This document shows positions 1 through 9,633 of a stretch of DNA of 64,000 nt, one piece after another. The first letter of the stretch is position 1; the number at the start of each line of letters is the position of its first letter. The translations under genes and the position numbers were made by a program. A model generated the notes under the pieces. The model searched no databases. It was not told the origin of the DNA and saw only the letters and a list, made by a program, of their open reading frames with translations. The stretch is from Halobium salinum (lineage in GTDB: Archaea; Halobacteriota; Halobacteria; Halobacteriales; Haloferacaceae): NCBI RefSeq assembly GCF_026586625.1, contig NZ_JAODIW010000006.1, positions 374,996 to 438,995 on the forward strand, in the 5' to 3' direction.

Positions 1-190
1 CGAAAAAGGTCGATGAAAAAGGCCGCTCGCTCGGGCTTCGCCCTCGCTCGCGGTTCAGGAAACTCGCGGGAACCGCACAGCAGAAACCCGTCTCCCTTGG
101 TCGATCGCTGACGCTCGCGACCCCTTCCTCGAAAAACGCGGATCAGAAAGGCCGTCCGTTCGGCCCGACCCTCACTCGTGGTTCGACGAC

Positions 191-1756
191 CTACGCGAGG
201 AAGACGTGCCGCGGGCGGTCCGCGAGCACGTCCCGGCCCCACGAGACGGTGTCACGGAAGGCGTCCGAGCGGAAGAAGCCCATCGCGTCCTCCTTCGAGC
301 GCCACTGGCTGGCGATGAACATGTCGTTCTCGTCCTCACGGTTCACCATCAGGTCGGTCTCGTGGTGACCCTCCATGTCCTCGAGGAGTTCGCCGACGAC
401 GTCGAACTTCTCGACGAAGTCGCCCTGGTGCTCGGGCTTGACGGTGTAGAACATCCCCATCGTCCCGAAGCCCGACTCCTCGCCGGCGCGGGAGACGATG
501 TCGGGGAGTTCGGAGAGGAAGCCGGCGGCGGTGTCGGCGGCGCTCGCCGTCTCCCAGATGCTGACGACGGCGGCTCGGTCGGTCGCTCGTCCCTCGTAGA
601 CGGCCGTCTTCACGTGCGAGCCGTAGTGTTCGAAGTTGCCCCGGAGCCCCTCGACCTCCTCCCAGAGCGCGTCGGGGTTGGCCTCCGAGTAGAGAACGGT
701 GGCGTACACGTCCTCGCCGTGGGGTTTCCCGGCGTAGATGTCGAGGTCCGCGAGTTCGCCGCGGATGTCCTCGTCGGCGCCGCCGTCACCGTCGCCGTGC
801 TCGTGGTGTCCGCCGTCGTCGTCACCGTCGCCGTCCTCGCCGTGGCCCCCGCCGTGTGGGTGGCCCGCGGCGTCGTCGTGGGCGTGCCCGCCTTCGCCGT
901 GGGCGGCGTGCTCGCCGTGTGCGTGTGCCGCCTCGCCGTGCGGGCTCGGACTCGCCTCGTTCGCACTGTGTTCGCCCGTCGGCACCGGCTCGCCGGCGAG
1001 GTACGCGCCGAGGTCCGTCGGCGGGAAGCGTCGGCCGACGTAGAACTCGCCGAACTCGCCGTACTTCGAGGAGGCCTCGTCGAAGCGCATCTCGTAGACG
1101 ATGTCCTTGATATCGGCGGGGTCGGCGCCGAACAGGGTGACCCCCCACTCGAAGTCGTCGAAGCCGACGGAGGAGGCGATGACCTGTTTGATGCGCCCGG
1201 CGAACTCCCGGCCCACCTCGCCGTGACCGGACATTAGGTCGGCGCGCTCCTCGAAGGAGAGGTCGTACCAGTTGTGCTCCTCGCCGCGGCGCTTGCTCAT
1301 CGGGTAGAAGGAGACGTACTCGTCGTCGGGGATGTCGGGTTCGAGCTTCCCCTCGATGTATCGACGGAGTCCCTCGTCCAGCTCCTCCTCGTTCCCCTCA
1401 AAGTAGTCGTCGGAGACGTACCCCGACACCTCGGTGACGGAGACGTAGGAGTCCGCCCGCTCGGTGAAGCCGGCGAGTGCGGTCCCCTCGAAGCGCCGTT
1501 CGGCCGCCGAGAGGGCGTCGAGCGTCGGCCGGAAGTGGAGGACGAGGACGTCGGCCTTGTGCCCGAGAATCGAGAAGACGGCGGTGGCGCCCTCCTCGGC
1601 GTCGGCGACGGCCTCGTGTGACTGGAGGAACGCGGTACCCTCTTCGACGGCCCGTGCGCGTTCCCGCTCGGGGGCGTCGCGCCACGCGTCCCAGTCGACC
1701 CGCCGGAAGTCGTGCAGCGCGTACCACCCCTCGTCGGTCTGCGGAGGTTCGACCAT
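191..1756 (-). CDS. pitA: PitA-type haem protein: chlorite dismutase/HemQ-like domain fused to an ABM domain
   Basis: 521 aa. The N-terminal half (about residues 1-255) is a chlorite-dismutase-family domain. It contains YPMSKRR followed by NWY, the signature around the catalytic tyrosine of coproheme decarboxylase (HemQ), and MSGHGEVGRE, which fits the proximal haem histidine. A linker of about 65 residues (roughly 265-330) is packed with His, Gly and Asp. The C-terminal part resembles an antibiotic-biosynthesis-monooxygenase (ABM) dimeric barrel. This fusion is described in Haloferax volcanii as PitA. Inference: it acts in the last step of haem synthesis or in haem handling, and the His-rich linker may bind metal. 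The start at 1756 (MVEPPQ) was chosen because the upstream extension is arginine-rich and does not look coding. Confidence 0.92.
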   Translation of the reverse strand: MVEPPQTDEGWYALHDFRRVDWDAWRDAPERERARAVEEGTAFLQSHEAVADAEEGATAVFSILGHKADVLVLHFRPTLDALSAAERRFEGTALAGFTERADSYVSVTEVSGYVSDDYFEGNEEELDEGLRRYIEGKLEPDIPDDEYVSFYPMSKRRGEEHNWYDLSFEERADLMSGHGEVGREFAGRIKQVIASSVGFDDFEWGVTLFGADPADIKDIVYEMRFDEASSKYGEFGEFYVGRRFPPTDLGAYLAGEPVPTGEHSANEASPSPHGEAAHAHGEHAAHGEGGHAHDDAAGHPHGGGHGEDGDGDDDGGHHEHGDGDGGADEDIRGELADLDIYAGKPHGEDVYATVLYSEANPDALWEEVEGLRGNFEHYGSHVKTAVYEGRATDRAAVVSIWETASAADTAAGFLSELPDIVSRAGEESGFGTMGMFYTVKPEHQGDFVEKFDVVGELLEDMEGHHETDLMVNREDENDMFIASQWRSKEDAMGFFRSDAFRDTVSWGRDVLADRPRHVFLA

Positions 1757-1895
1757 GCGAACCGCTTGGCGTGGGCCGGTCAAGGGGCTTGCGTTGTCCC
1801 GTCGGTTCGTCCGGCGTCGACGCCGTCGGCGGTCGGCCGCTCCGTCGTCTGCTACCGGCCCGCACACTCATCACAGTTCCGTGACGAGTCGGTGT

Positions 1896-2729
1896 GTGTC
1901 CCAGGAGAGCGACCCCAGCGAGACCTTGGCCTATACGAGCATCCTGGAGACGGAGATGGAGAGCGCGCTCCGGGAGTTCGACCGGCCGACCTCGGGGCTT
2001 GCCCTCTCGGGGTTCTCGGCCGGGCTCAACGTGAGTTTCGGCGCGCTGTTCATGGCGATGGCGCTGACGTTCGCCGGCGGCTTCGAGTCGGGACTCGTCG
2101 AACACGTCGTGCTGGCGAACGCGTCGGCCATCGGGTTCGTCCTCGTCGTCCTGGGCCAGACCGAACTGTTCACCGCGCACACCACGATGGGCATCCTCCC
2201 GCTGCTCGACGGGCGGGGGAGCCTCGCCGACCTCGGCCGATTGTGGGGCGTCGTGTTCGGCTCCAACCTCGTCGGCTGTGCGGCGTTCGCGGCGCTGATG
2301 GCGGTCGTCGGCCCGGCGATGGGAGTCGTCGACCCGGCCGCCGTCGGGTCGCTCGCCGGGAAGCTCGTCGGGCTCGGCTCCCTCACGGTGCTCCTCAGCG
2401 GCGTCGTCGCCGGCTGGCTCATGGGGATGGTGACGTGGCTCATCGCCGCCGCCCGCAACACCGTGGCACAGTTCCTCTTCGTCTGGGTCATCACCGCCGG
2501 CATCGGCTTCGGCCCGTTTCATCACTGTCTGCTCGGCTCCACCGAGGTGCTCGCGGCGCTGTTTCTCGGACAGGGGGTGACCGTCGCCGAGTACGCCCAC
2601 TTCCTCGGCTGGACGACGCTCGGCAACGTCGTCGGCGGGGCCGTGTTCGTCGCACTCCTGAACTACGGACAGGCCGTCAGAGGCGGCGAGCCGAAGGACG
2701 TCGACGTCGACGCTCATCAGCAGGGGTGA
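1896..2729 (+). CDS. Formate/nitrite transporter (FNT) family channel
   Basis: About 277 aa with six hydrophobic segments typical of the pentameric FNT channels for formate, nitrite or hydrosulfide. Glycine-rich stretches such as SAGLNVSFGALFMAMAL and TEVLAALFLGQG fit the family fold. The substrate cannot be told from sequence. The start is uncertain: GTG at 1896 (MSQESDPSE), GTG at 1881 and ATG at 1956 are all in frame; 1896 keeps a short cytoplasmic N-terminus before the first membrane segment. It is divergent from pitA across a short intergenic gap, so the two may share a promoter region. Confidence 0.85.
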   Translation: MSQESDPSETLAYTSILETEMESALREFDRPTSGLALSGFSAGLNVSFGALFMAMALTFAGGFESGLVEHVVLANASAIGFVLVVLGQTELFTAHTTMGILPLLDGRGSLADLGRLWGVVFGSNLVGCAAFAALMAVVGPAMGVVDPAAVGSLAGKLVGLGSLTVLLSGVVAGWLMGMVTWLIAAARNTVAQFLFVWVITAGIGFGPFHHCLLGSTEVLAALFLGQGVTVAEYAHFLGWTTLGNVVGGAVFVALLNYGQAVRGGEPKDVDVDAHQQG

Positions 2730-2871
2730 ACACGGCGCTGGGTGACGGGTCGACATGAGGGACGGTCGGTGGGGAGAACGGTCGACGTGATGCCCTCCTG
2801 TCTCGCGTGTCTCCGTCGGCGACGCGGACGCATCACAACGCTTTCCCGCGGTCCCGCCGCAGTCAGACGTG

Positions 2872-3393
2872 ATGCGGAAAAGCGGCCCGCCGAAGGGGCT
2901 TATCTCGTATCTCGTCCTCGAACTGCTGGACGAGAAGCCTCGCTACGGCTACGAGATTCTCAAGGAGATCGAGGCGCTGAGCGGCGGCCACTGGGAGCCC
3001 TCCTACGGCTCGGTGTACCCCATCCTCTACAAGTTCGAGGAGAAAGAGTGGGCCCGGCGCATCGAGCGCGAGGACGAGCCCGACCGGAAGTACTTCGAAC
3101 TCACCGACGAGGGCCGCGACGAACTGGCCGAGAAGCGCGTCGAGAGCGGGTCGAAGGCCCGCGAGTTCGCCGACGTCATCCTCGGATTCTACCACGTCTA
3201 CGTCGCCTTCGCGACCGACGAGCGCTTCGAGGTTCCGTGCCCGGAGGGTCAGTGGTGTTTCGACGAGACGTTCTCCGCCTGGATCGTCGAACAGATAATC
3301 CGCCACCACGAGCGAGACTTCGGCCCCTTCGAGCGCATCCCCGACTCGCCGGAGACGTTCTACGAGCACCACGGGGTCCCGCTCGACGAGTGA
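2872..3393 (+). CDS. PadR family transcriptional regulator
   Basis: 173 aa. The N-terminal half is a PadR winged helix: LISYLVLELLDEKPRYGYEI is followed by the typical GSVYPILYKFEEKEW recognition region and the wing segment RKYFELTDEGRDEL. The C-terminal part is a haloarchaeal extension, rich in aromatic and acidic residues and ending in EHHGVPLDE, perhaps for dimerisation or ligand sensing. PadR proteins usually repress a nearby gene, but no obvious partner stands beside it here. ATG at 2872 is directly preceded by an in-frame GTG at 2869, so either could be used. Confidence 0.9.
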   Translation: MRKSGPPKGLISYLVLELLDEKPRYGYEILKEIEALSGGHWEPSYGSVYPILYKFEEKEWARRIEREDEPDRKYFELTDEGRDELAEKRVESGSKAREFADVILGFYHVYVAFATDERFEVPCPEGQWCFDETFSAWIVEQIIRHHERDFGPFERIPDSPETFYEHHGVPLDE

Positions 3394-3468
3394 GTCGCCG
3401 GCGGTCGGCCCTCGGCGACCCTCCTCCGCTCCGTCCCCTTTTTCACGTCGAACGCCCATCTCTCGGGC

Positions 3469-4167
3469 ATGAGCGACTTCGACAAGGAGGCCGAGCGGGA
3501 GAAACTCCGAGAGAAGTTCGCGCGCGACGAGGAGAAGCGAAAGTCCACCCAGCGCATGTCCGAACTCCTCCTCAAGGGCGCGACGATGACGAACAGCCAC
3601 TGCAACGCCTGCGGCGACCCCATCTTCCGCTACCAGGGCCAGGAGTTCTGCCCCACCTGCCAGAACGCGCAGGTGAACGCCGAGGCCGCCGAGGCGGCAC
3701 AGCAGGGCGAGAGCGCAGGCGACGCCGGGAACGCAGGGGCCACCACCGACGCCGAGGCCGCGTCGGCGACGACGGCGACCCCCGACGAGGCTGCCGGGTC
3801 CCCCACCGACGCCGCCGACGCCGCCGACGCTACCAACACCGCCGACTCCCGGCCCGCGTCGCCCCGGTCCGCGAGCGCCAACGGGGAGGTGGCGTCCGCA
3901 CCCCACCCACAGAACGCGGGGCGGGCGGACCCGGCCGACGCGGACTCGTCCGCGCCGAACGGTACCACCGTCCCCGACCACGCTCCGGCGTCCGACGCCG
4001 CGCCGTCGGGGGCCGGCGACGACCTCGACGCCGCACGGGCTTCGCTCCGACGTGTCGTGACCCGCTACTCCGCGGCGGCGGAGCGCGCAGACGACCCCCG
4101 GCGCGCGACCGAACTCCTGACCGCCGCTCGCGAGGCCGCGGAGACGCTCGCGGCACTCAGACGGTAG
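3469..4167 (+). CDS. Sjogren syndrome/scleroderma autoantigen 1-type zinc-ribbon protein
   Basis: 232 aa. Residues 1-70 match the small archaeal/eukaryotic autoantigen p27 family: a charged helix (DKEAEREKLREKF, then RMSELLLKGATM) followed by a zinc ribbon, CNACGDPIF with CPTCQ. Residues about 75-180 are a low-complexity Ala/Asp/Thr linker, common in haloarchaea. The last 50 residues form an amphipathic helix with repeated alanine and arginine. The molecular role of the family is not established. It lies 75 bases after the PadR gene on the same strand but with its own upstream region. Confidence 0.85.
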   Translation: MSDFDKEAEREKLREKFARDEEKRKSTQRMSELLLKGATMTNSHCNACGDPIFRYQGQEFCPTCQNAQVNAEAAEAAQQGESAGDAGNAGATTDAEAASATTATPDEAAGSPTDAADAADATNTADSRPASPRSASANGEVASAPHPQNAGRADPADADSSAPNGTTVPDHAPASDAAPSGAGDDLDAARASLRRVVTRYSAAAERADDPRRATELLTAAREAAETLAALRR

Positions 4168-4330
4168 ACCCCCCATCCTCGCCCGCCCCGGTCTCCGCTC
4201 CCCGCAGGTCGTCCGGTGATTCTCGCCGCCGAGGCCGTCCTCCGGTCGGAGGCGACTTCCCTCGCCGTCGGTTCAGCGGCGCACGCCGTCGAGGAGTGGC
4301 GCCGGACGGTTCCGTCGTCCCAGCCACGAC

Positions 4331-4858
4331 CTACTGCGGCGGCTCGTCGACCCCGGTCGTCGGGATGAGGTGGTCGGCGACGGCGAGCACGCAGATGGCG
4401 AACATGATGATGCCCGCCTCCCACAGGCTAGTGAGCAGCCCCAGGCCGACGATGAGCGTGGTCGCACACGCGGGGGCGTGCCGGAGGTCGGTTCGGAGCA
4501 TCGCGACGGTCGTCAGTCCGACGGCGACGAAGCCGGAGCCGACGAGCTGCAGCCCCGGCATCGACAGCGCCGGCGGGATGTCAGTCACAGACAGCCCCGG
4601 TGCGATGGTGTGGTAGGCGAGGAGTCCGGCGAGCACGCCGAACAGGTGGCCGCCGACGGCGCGCTGCCACCTGCTCGTCGCCGCCGACGGCGTTACCGCC
4701 AGCGCGTACGCGGACGGTCCGAGGCTCGGAAAGAGGAAGGGCTGGCCCGTCCCCCACGCGAGCAGCACGAGCAGGACGAGGAGGCTCAGCGTCCGCCCCG
4801 TCGAGAGCAGCGCGTCGCTCGTCGTCGGCCGCTCCCTGAGCGGCTCTAACAACTCCAT
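4331..4858 (-). CDS. HPP family membrane protein
   Basis: 175 aa with about four to five membrane helices. WGTGQPFLFPSLGPSAYALA and the segment with HLFGVLAGLLAYH are characteristic of HPP proteins, named for a conserved His-Pro-Pro that here is degenerate. Some plant and bacterial members are linked to nitrite transport into plastids; the archaeal role is unknown. The start is set at MELLEPLRERP (4858), because the upstream extension is arginine-rich and unlike a membrane protein N-terminus. It is divergent from the DUF389 gene at 4989. Confidence 0.82.
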   Translation of the reverse strand: MELLEPLRERPTTSDALLSTGRTLSLLVLLVLLAWGTGQPFLFPSLGPSAYALAVTPSAATSRWQRAVGGHLFGVLAGLLAYHTIAPGLSVTDIPPALSMPGLQLVGSGFVAVGLTTVAMLRTDLRHAPACATTLIVGLGLLTSLWEAGIIMFAICVLAVADHLIPTTGVDEPPQ

Positions 4859-4988
4859 AGCACTCCGCTTCACCGGCCGGCGTGATATGTGTCGTGGCTC
4901 CCGCGGCGGGCGCTCGACTCCCTTCAGCAGCCACTCCCGGTCCACGGACGGCCACCGCCTTCATTCGGCGGGTGTGAGAACGTGGCGT

Positions 4989-6395
4989 ATGCGCCTCGTA
5001 CAGACACGCGTTTCCAAGGAGGCGCGGGAGCGCGTCCTCGAGACGCTCGATGAGGAGAACATCGAGCACGTCGTCGCCGACGAGGGCGGCGACAGCGACG
5101 CGGTCATCGTCTACTTCCCGCTACCCGACGGAGCGGTCGAGAAGGTGCTCGACCGCCTCCAGTCGGAGGGGCTCCACGAGGACGCCTTCACCGTCATCAC
5201 GGACATCCAGTCGGCGACGACCCCCTCGCTGGACGAACTCGAGAGCCAGTACACGCAGGGCCCGGACGACGAGGTCGGCCTCTCACACGCGACGCTGCGG
5301 ACGAACGCCCGGGAGGTGACGCCCAGCCGGCCGATGTTCGTCACCTTCGCGGCGCTGAGTGCCATCGTCGCCGCCGCCGGACTCATCCTCAACTCGGCCA
5401 TCGTCATCGTCGGCGCGATGGTCATCTCCCCGTTCGCCGGCTCCGCGCTCTCGGCGAGCGTCGGCGTCGTCATCGGGGATTACGAGTCGGTCCTCGACAG
5501 CCTCCGGTCACAGCTCGTCGGGCTGGTCGTCGTCGTGACGAGCGCGACCGCGGCGGCGTTCGTGTTCCGGTACGGCCGCCTCGTCCCCACCCGCCTCGCC
5601 ATCGAGAACATCTCGCAGGTGAGCGCCTTCTCCATCCCCATCGTCCTCACCTTCGTCATCGCGGTCTTCGCCGGAGCGGCGGGGGCGCTCGCGCTCGCGA
5701 CGGACCTCTCGGTGTCGCTCGCAGGCGTCGCGGTCGCGGCGGCCATCGTCCCCGCCGGGTCGGCCGTCGGTCTCGGCGTCGTCTGGGTGAAGCCGATGCT
5801 CGCGCTGGGTGCGGTCGTCCTCCTCCTGATGAACATCCTGCTCATCAACGTCTCGGCGTTCGTCGCCCTCACCCTGTTCGGCTACCGGTCGCCCGCCTCG
5901 GCTCGGCTCCGGGACTATCTCCGGTTCGACGTCGGCACCGTCGCGTACGCCGCCCTCGGTGCCGTCGTCCTCGTCCTGCTCGTCGGCTCGCTGGTGAGCA
6001 CGTACCAGTACTTCGTCCTCGTCGAGACGGTCAACCAGAACGTCGACGAGGTGCTCACGGAGGAGCCCTACGCGTCGCTCGAACTCGTCGACGTACAGAC
6101 CGACTACGAGGCGCGCCTCGTCGCGCCCGCCGAGCCGGACACGGTGACGGTCGTCGTCGGTCGCGCTGCCGGCACCGAGTACCCCGACCTCTCGGCGGCG
6201 CTCCAGGGAGCCATCGCCGAGGACGCCACGCGACCCGTCACGGTCCGCGTGCGTTTCCAGAGCTACCAGGAGACGACGCCGGGGTCGGGAGCGGTCGAGT
6301 CGGCGTCGGAGCGGACCGGCGTCGCCGCCGCGGTCGGCGCTCTCGGCTCCCCCCGAACGACGACGCTGCCGTCGGCCGCGCCGACCGCTCGGTGA
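4989..6395 (+). CDS. DUF389 (TIGR00341-type) membrane protein
   Basis: 468 aa. An N-terminal soluble alpha/beta domain of about 105 residues (MRLVQTRVSKEARERVLETL onward, ferredoxin-like in appearance) precedes a block of six or more membrane helices. That block contains the family hallmark NSAIVIVGAMVISPFAGS and VAAAIVPAGSAVGLG. A second soluble domain follows, ending in a low-complexity tail. DUF389 proteins are widespread, and no reaction is known to me. The start at 4989 puts the soluble domain immediately at the N-terminus; upstream codons are arginine- and serine-rich and unlikely to be translated. It converges on hef, with only 7 bases between the stop codons. Confidence 0.88.
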   Translation: MRLVQTRVSKEARERVLETLDEENIEHVVADEGGDSDAVIVYFPLPDGAVEKVLDRLQSEGLHEDAFTVITDIQSATTPSLDELESQYTQGPDDEVGLSHATLRTNAREVTPSRPMFVTFAALSAIVAAAGLILNSAIVIVGAMVISPFAGSALSASVGVVIGDYESVLDSLRSQLVGLVVVVTSATAAAFVFRYGRLVPTRLAIENISQVSAFSIPIVLTFVIAVFAGAAGALALATDLSVSLAGVAVAAAIVPAGSAVGLGVVWVKPMLALGAVVLLLMNILLINVSAFVALTLFGYRSPASARLRDYLRFDVGTVAYAALGAVVLVLLVGSLVSTYQYFVLVETVNQNVDEVLTEEPYASLELVDVQTDYEARLVAPAEPDTVTVVVGRAAGTEYPDLSAALQGAIAEDATRPVTVRVRFQSYQETTPGSGAVESASERTGVAAAVGALGSPRTTTLPSAAPTAR

Positions 6396-6402
6396 GCCGT
6401 GG

Positions 6403-8907
6403 TCAGTAGTCGCCGCCGACGACTTCCCTGATGCGCTCGGCGGTCACCTCGCCGACGCCCCGAACCTCCAGTAGGTCCTCCTTCCGGGCGGTCATCACCG
6501 CCTCGACGCTCCCGAACTCTTCTAAGAGCGCCCGCGCGGTGACGGGACCGATGTCGGCGATTGCGCCGACGACGTACTCCTGTTGCTCGCCGAGGGTCTT
6601 CGAGGACTTCTCGCCGTGGACGCTCACCTCGCGGTCTCGGGTGGTCTGCTCGCGGGAGGCGATGACTTCGAGCAGTTCGGTCGTGTCGGCCTCGCTCTCG
6701 CTTCGCAGGACGCTCACGCCGTAGTCGACGGCGAGGCTTGCGATGGCTCCACGGACGGCGTTGGGGTGGACGTTGCGCTCCTCGTACAACCCCTCACCCT
6801 CGAGTATCACGACCGGCCGGGCGTAGTGTCGCGAGAGGTCCCGCACCTGCTCGAACAGCGAGCGGTCGCCGCCGACGAGCGTGTCGACGAAGTCGGCGAC
6901 GGACTTGCGCTCGACGGCCACGCGGTCCGAGAGGACGTAGTCGCCGACGGCGAGCGTCTCCAGCCGCGTCCGAACGCCCTCGCGCCGCGAGAGCTCCTTC
7001 GCGATGTTCGCGTCCATCTCGCGCTGGTCGACGACGATTTCGACGAGTTCCTCGTTCTCGTCGCCGTCGTCACCGTCTGCGACCGAGTCGACGCCGGCGG
7101 TCGCGACCACGCCTTCGGGTTCCTCGTCGCCGTCGCCGATTTCGGCGCCGTCGTCGGCGTCGGTCTCGGCGTCGGGTCCATCGTCGCTCGCGGCCGCGTC
7201 GGCCGCGTCGTCCTCGGTGTCCTCCGTCTCCTCACCGTAGTCTTCGAGCGCGCCTTCGAGCCGTGCGTCGCGCGTTTCGCCGCTCTCCGCACCGTCGCCG
7301 TCGCCGTCCCCGCCGCCCCCGTAGTCACCCAGACTACGCTGGGAGTCGTCGAGTTCCTCTTCCATCTCCGCGGCGACGCCCTTCAGCTTCCGAAGCTCCT
7401 TCTCCATCTCCTTCTCCCGGCGGCGGGATATCCAGAAGTACGCCTCGTCGCGGGTGTCCTCCGCGAGCAGGACGACGACCTTCCCTTCGTCCTGTCGCCC
7501 GGTCCGACCTTTGCGCTGGATGGAACGGATGGCCGTCGGCACCGGCTCGTAGAAGAGGACGAGGTCGACCTCGGGCACGTCGAGCCCCTCTTCGGCGACG
7601 GAAGTCGACACCAACACCTCGAACTCCCCGTTGCGGAAGGCGTCGAGGGTCTCCTGCTGTTGCTTCTGCGTCATCCCGTCGGAGCCCTCCTTGTCACCCT
7701 GGCCGACGAACTTGTGGACCGAGAACGACTGCGAGAGGAAGTCGACGAGCGCCTCGGCGGTGTCGCGGGACTCCGTGAACACGATGACGCGCTCGCCCTC
7801 GTTGATGCCCAGCGTCTCGGCGAGCAGGATGCGCGTCTTCGAGAACTTCGGGTGGAGCGTGTCGAAGGATTCGGCCATGTTCATCGCCTTCCTGACCTTC
7901 GGTTCGGCGACGAGGCGCTGGCTGGCCTTGGAGGCGCCGGAGGAGCGCGCGGCGTTTCGCTGGCGCTCGAAGTACCGGCGGACCGACTCAACGGACTGCG
8001 TCTCGACCAGTTCGACGGCCCGCCGGAGCTTCATCACCTCGGCGTGGGTGGACATCCCCTTGTACCCCTTCGACTGGTCGTTGTTCATCATCTTCTGGAG
8101 CTCCGCGCGCATCCCGTTGAGCTGTTTCTGGGAGACGTCGGGGTTCGTCGTCCGCGTCACGCCCAACTGCTTCAGTTTCTCCAGGCGGTCGGTGATGACG
8201 TCGTTGAGCGCGTCGCGAATCTCGAGAATCTCGTCGGGGAGGTCGATGCGCTCCCACCTGACTTCGGTGTCGTGGGTGTACTCCTCCACGTCGGCGTCCT
8301 CCTCGGTCATCACCTCCACTTCGCGGAGGCCGAGGTTCTCACATACGTCCAGGATGGCCTCCTCCTCGCCGCCGGGGGAGGCGGACATCCCCGTGACGAG
8401 CGGGTCGGTGGCGTCCTCGTGGTAGCGCTCCGCGATGTACACGTAGGCGTAGTCGCCGGTGGCGCGGTGGCACTCGTCGAAGGTGAGGTGGGTCACGTCC
8501 CGCAGGGAGACGCGGTTGCCGACGAGGTCGTTCTCGACGACCTGGGGCGTGGCGATGACGATTCGGGCGGACTCCCACAGTTCGGCGCGGTCGTCCGGGC
8601 TCACCTCGCCGGTGAACACCACTATCTCCTCGTCCGGAATCGAGAGCGCCTCGCGGTAGAACTCGGCGTGCTGCTGCACCAGGGGTTTGGTCGGGGCGAG
8701 AAAGAGCGACTTGCCGCCGACCTCGTGGAGGCGCTCGGCCGTGACGAGCAGGCTCACCGTCGTCTTGCCGAGGCCGGTCGGGAGACAGACGAGGGTGTGG
8801 TTGTCGCGGGCCGCGCCGGCGAGGCGAATCTGGTAGAGCCGGCGCTCGATGAACTCGGGGACGAGTAGCGGGTGGTCGACGTACGCGACGTCCTGCGTGG
8901 CCGCCAT
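6403..8907 (-). CDS. hef: Hef: archaeal FANCM/XPF-type helicase-nuclease
   Basis: 834 aa. The N-terminal superfamily 2 helicase has the P-loop LPTGLGKTT, a DECH box and motif VI within SIQRKGRTGRQ. It is followed by an acidic linker of about 130 residues, then an ERCC4/XPF nuclease domain with the active-site pattern DYVLSDRVAVERKSVADF. A tandem helix-hairpin-helix ends the protein (IGPVTARALLEEFGSVEAV). Hef acts on stalled forks and branched DNA; in haloarchaea it becomes essential when Hjc resolvase is absent. All catalytic motifs look intact. The long acidic linker separating the two halves is the haloarchaeal feature here. Confidence 0.96.
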   Translation of the reverse strand: MAATQDVAYVDHPLLVPEFIERRLYQIRLAGAARDNHTLVCLPTGLGKTTVSLLVTAERLHEVGGKSLFLAPTKPLVQQHAEFYREALSIPDEEIVVFTGEVSPDDRAELWESARIVIATPQVVENDLVGNRVSLRDVTHLTFDECHRATGDYAYVYIAERYHEDATDPLVTGMSASPGGEEEAILDVCENLGLREVEVMTEEDADVEEYTHDTEVRWERIDLPDEILEIRDALNDVITDRLEKLKQLGVTRTTNPDVSQKQLNGMRAELQKMMNNDQSKGYKGMSTHAEVMKLRRAVELVETQSVESVRRYFERQRNAARSSGASKASQRLVAEPKVRKAMNMAESFDTLHPKFSKTRILLAETLGINEGERVIVFTESRDTAEALVDFLSQSFSVHKFVGQGDKEGSDGMTQKQQQETLDAFRNGEFEVLVSTSVAEEGLDVPEVDLVLFYEPVPTAIRSIQRKGRTGRQDEGKVVVLLAEDTRDEAYFWISRRREKEMEKELRKLKGVAAEMEEELDDSQRSLGDYGGGGDGDGDGAESGETRDARLEGALEDYGEETEDTEDDAADAAASDDGPDAETDADDGAEIGDGDEEPEGVVATAGVDSVADGDDGDENEELVEIVVDQREMDANIAKELSRREGVRTRLETLAVGDYVLSDRVAVERKSVADFVDTLVGGDRSLFEQVRDLSRHYARPVVILEGEGLYEERNVHPNAVRGAIASLAVDYGVSVLRSESEADTTELLEVIASREQTTRDREVSVHGEKSSKTLGEQQEYVVGAIADIGPVTARALLEEFGSVEAVMTARKEDLLEVRGVGEVTAERIREVVGGDY

Positions 8908-9040
8908 TTGCGTCGGGTTAGGCGGCCCCTCGGTTAAGGGTTCGCAGAGCGCGGTGAAAGTGAACGTGGAGGACGACCGGCGCTCCGAGAGGGGCGAGAA
9001 GCGGTGCTCGGACGCCGTAATCGGACGACCGCGCGGGCGG

Positions 9041-9172
9041 TCACGAGGCGCTGTCGGTGCCGTCGGGTGCGTCCCGTGTCCTGTCGGCTTCCGGGACGTT
9101 GCCGCCGATGACGGTCGCCCACTCGGCCAGGCGCTTCTCCGAGGGTCCGCTGGGGAGGTGAGGGGATGACAT
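9041..9172 (-). CDS. Possible small hypothetical protein (43 aa)
   Basis: A short frame of 43 codons starting MSSPHLPSGPSEKRLAEWAT and ending in an Asp/Arg-rich tail. It stands alone between the hef start and the ferredoxin gene. The helix SEKRLAEWATVIGG and the low Arg/Ser content distinguish it from the frameshifted noise around it. I recognise no family. It may be a true small haloarchaeal protein or chance; there is no clear ribosome binding site, and TATA-like sequence upstream is weak. Confidence 0.35.
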   Translation of the reverse strand: MSSPHLPSGPSEKRLAEWATVIGGNVPEADRTRDAPDGTDSAS

Positions 9173-9390
9173 GGTTGGGCCTCGGTCCGTTGTATCCCTA
9201 TGGACCCACATAACGGTTACTGCCACGCGAGGGCTTGGCGCGGTCGCCACGCGTCGCTGGGACCGTCGTGTCCGCCACGCGTCGGCCGGACCGACTCGGA
9301 GAGGGCCCCTCACGCTGTCGGCCGTTCGTTCGTGGAATTCCCCAGCACCTCGGGGTGTCGAGACGCTCCGAACGGGTACAGCCGACGGTA

Positions 9391-9633
9391 TCAGACGACC
9401 TGCTCGCCGTCGTCGTCGTACAACCGGATGGCGTCGACGGGGCAGGTCCGCGCGGCGAACTCCGCCTCGAACTCCTCGCCCTCGGGTACTTCGAGGACGA
9501 ACACGCCCTCCTCGCGCTCCTCGGCGCCGACGAGGTCGGCCTTCCCGTCGTCCAGGTTCTTCTCGAACGCCTCCCACTCGTCGACACACTGGAACATCCC
9601 GATGCAGGTGTCCCGGTCGTACTCGATTCGCAT
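9391..9633 (-). CDS. Ferredoxin with a single three-cysteine cluster
   Basis: 80 aa. It has CIGMFQC near the N-terminus and CPVDAIRLYD near the C-terminus. That gives the C-x5-C...C-P pattern of small ferredoxins that usually carry a 3Fe-4S or an incompletely liganded cluster, such as the electron donors of some cytochrome P450s. The insert between the cysteine motifs (KADLVGAEEREEGVFVLEV) is typical of the family. Its electron partner is not evident from neighbours. The start at MRIEYDRD (9633) is firm, because the upstream region is an 18-base repeat array and not coding. Confidence 0.88.
   Translation of the reverse strand: MRIEYDRDTCIGMFQCVDEWEAFEKNLDDGKADLVGAEEREEGVFVLEVPEGEEFEAEFAARTCPVDAIRLYDDDGEQVV

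Noticed and set aside
6583-8868. Long open frame on the plus strand opposite hef
   Set aside because: It mirrors the real gene; its text is rich in Val, Leu, Asp and Arg without motifs, as expected from GC-rich antisense frames.
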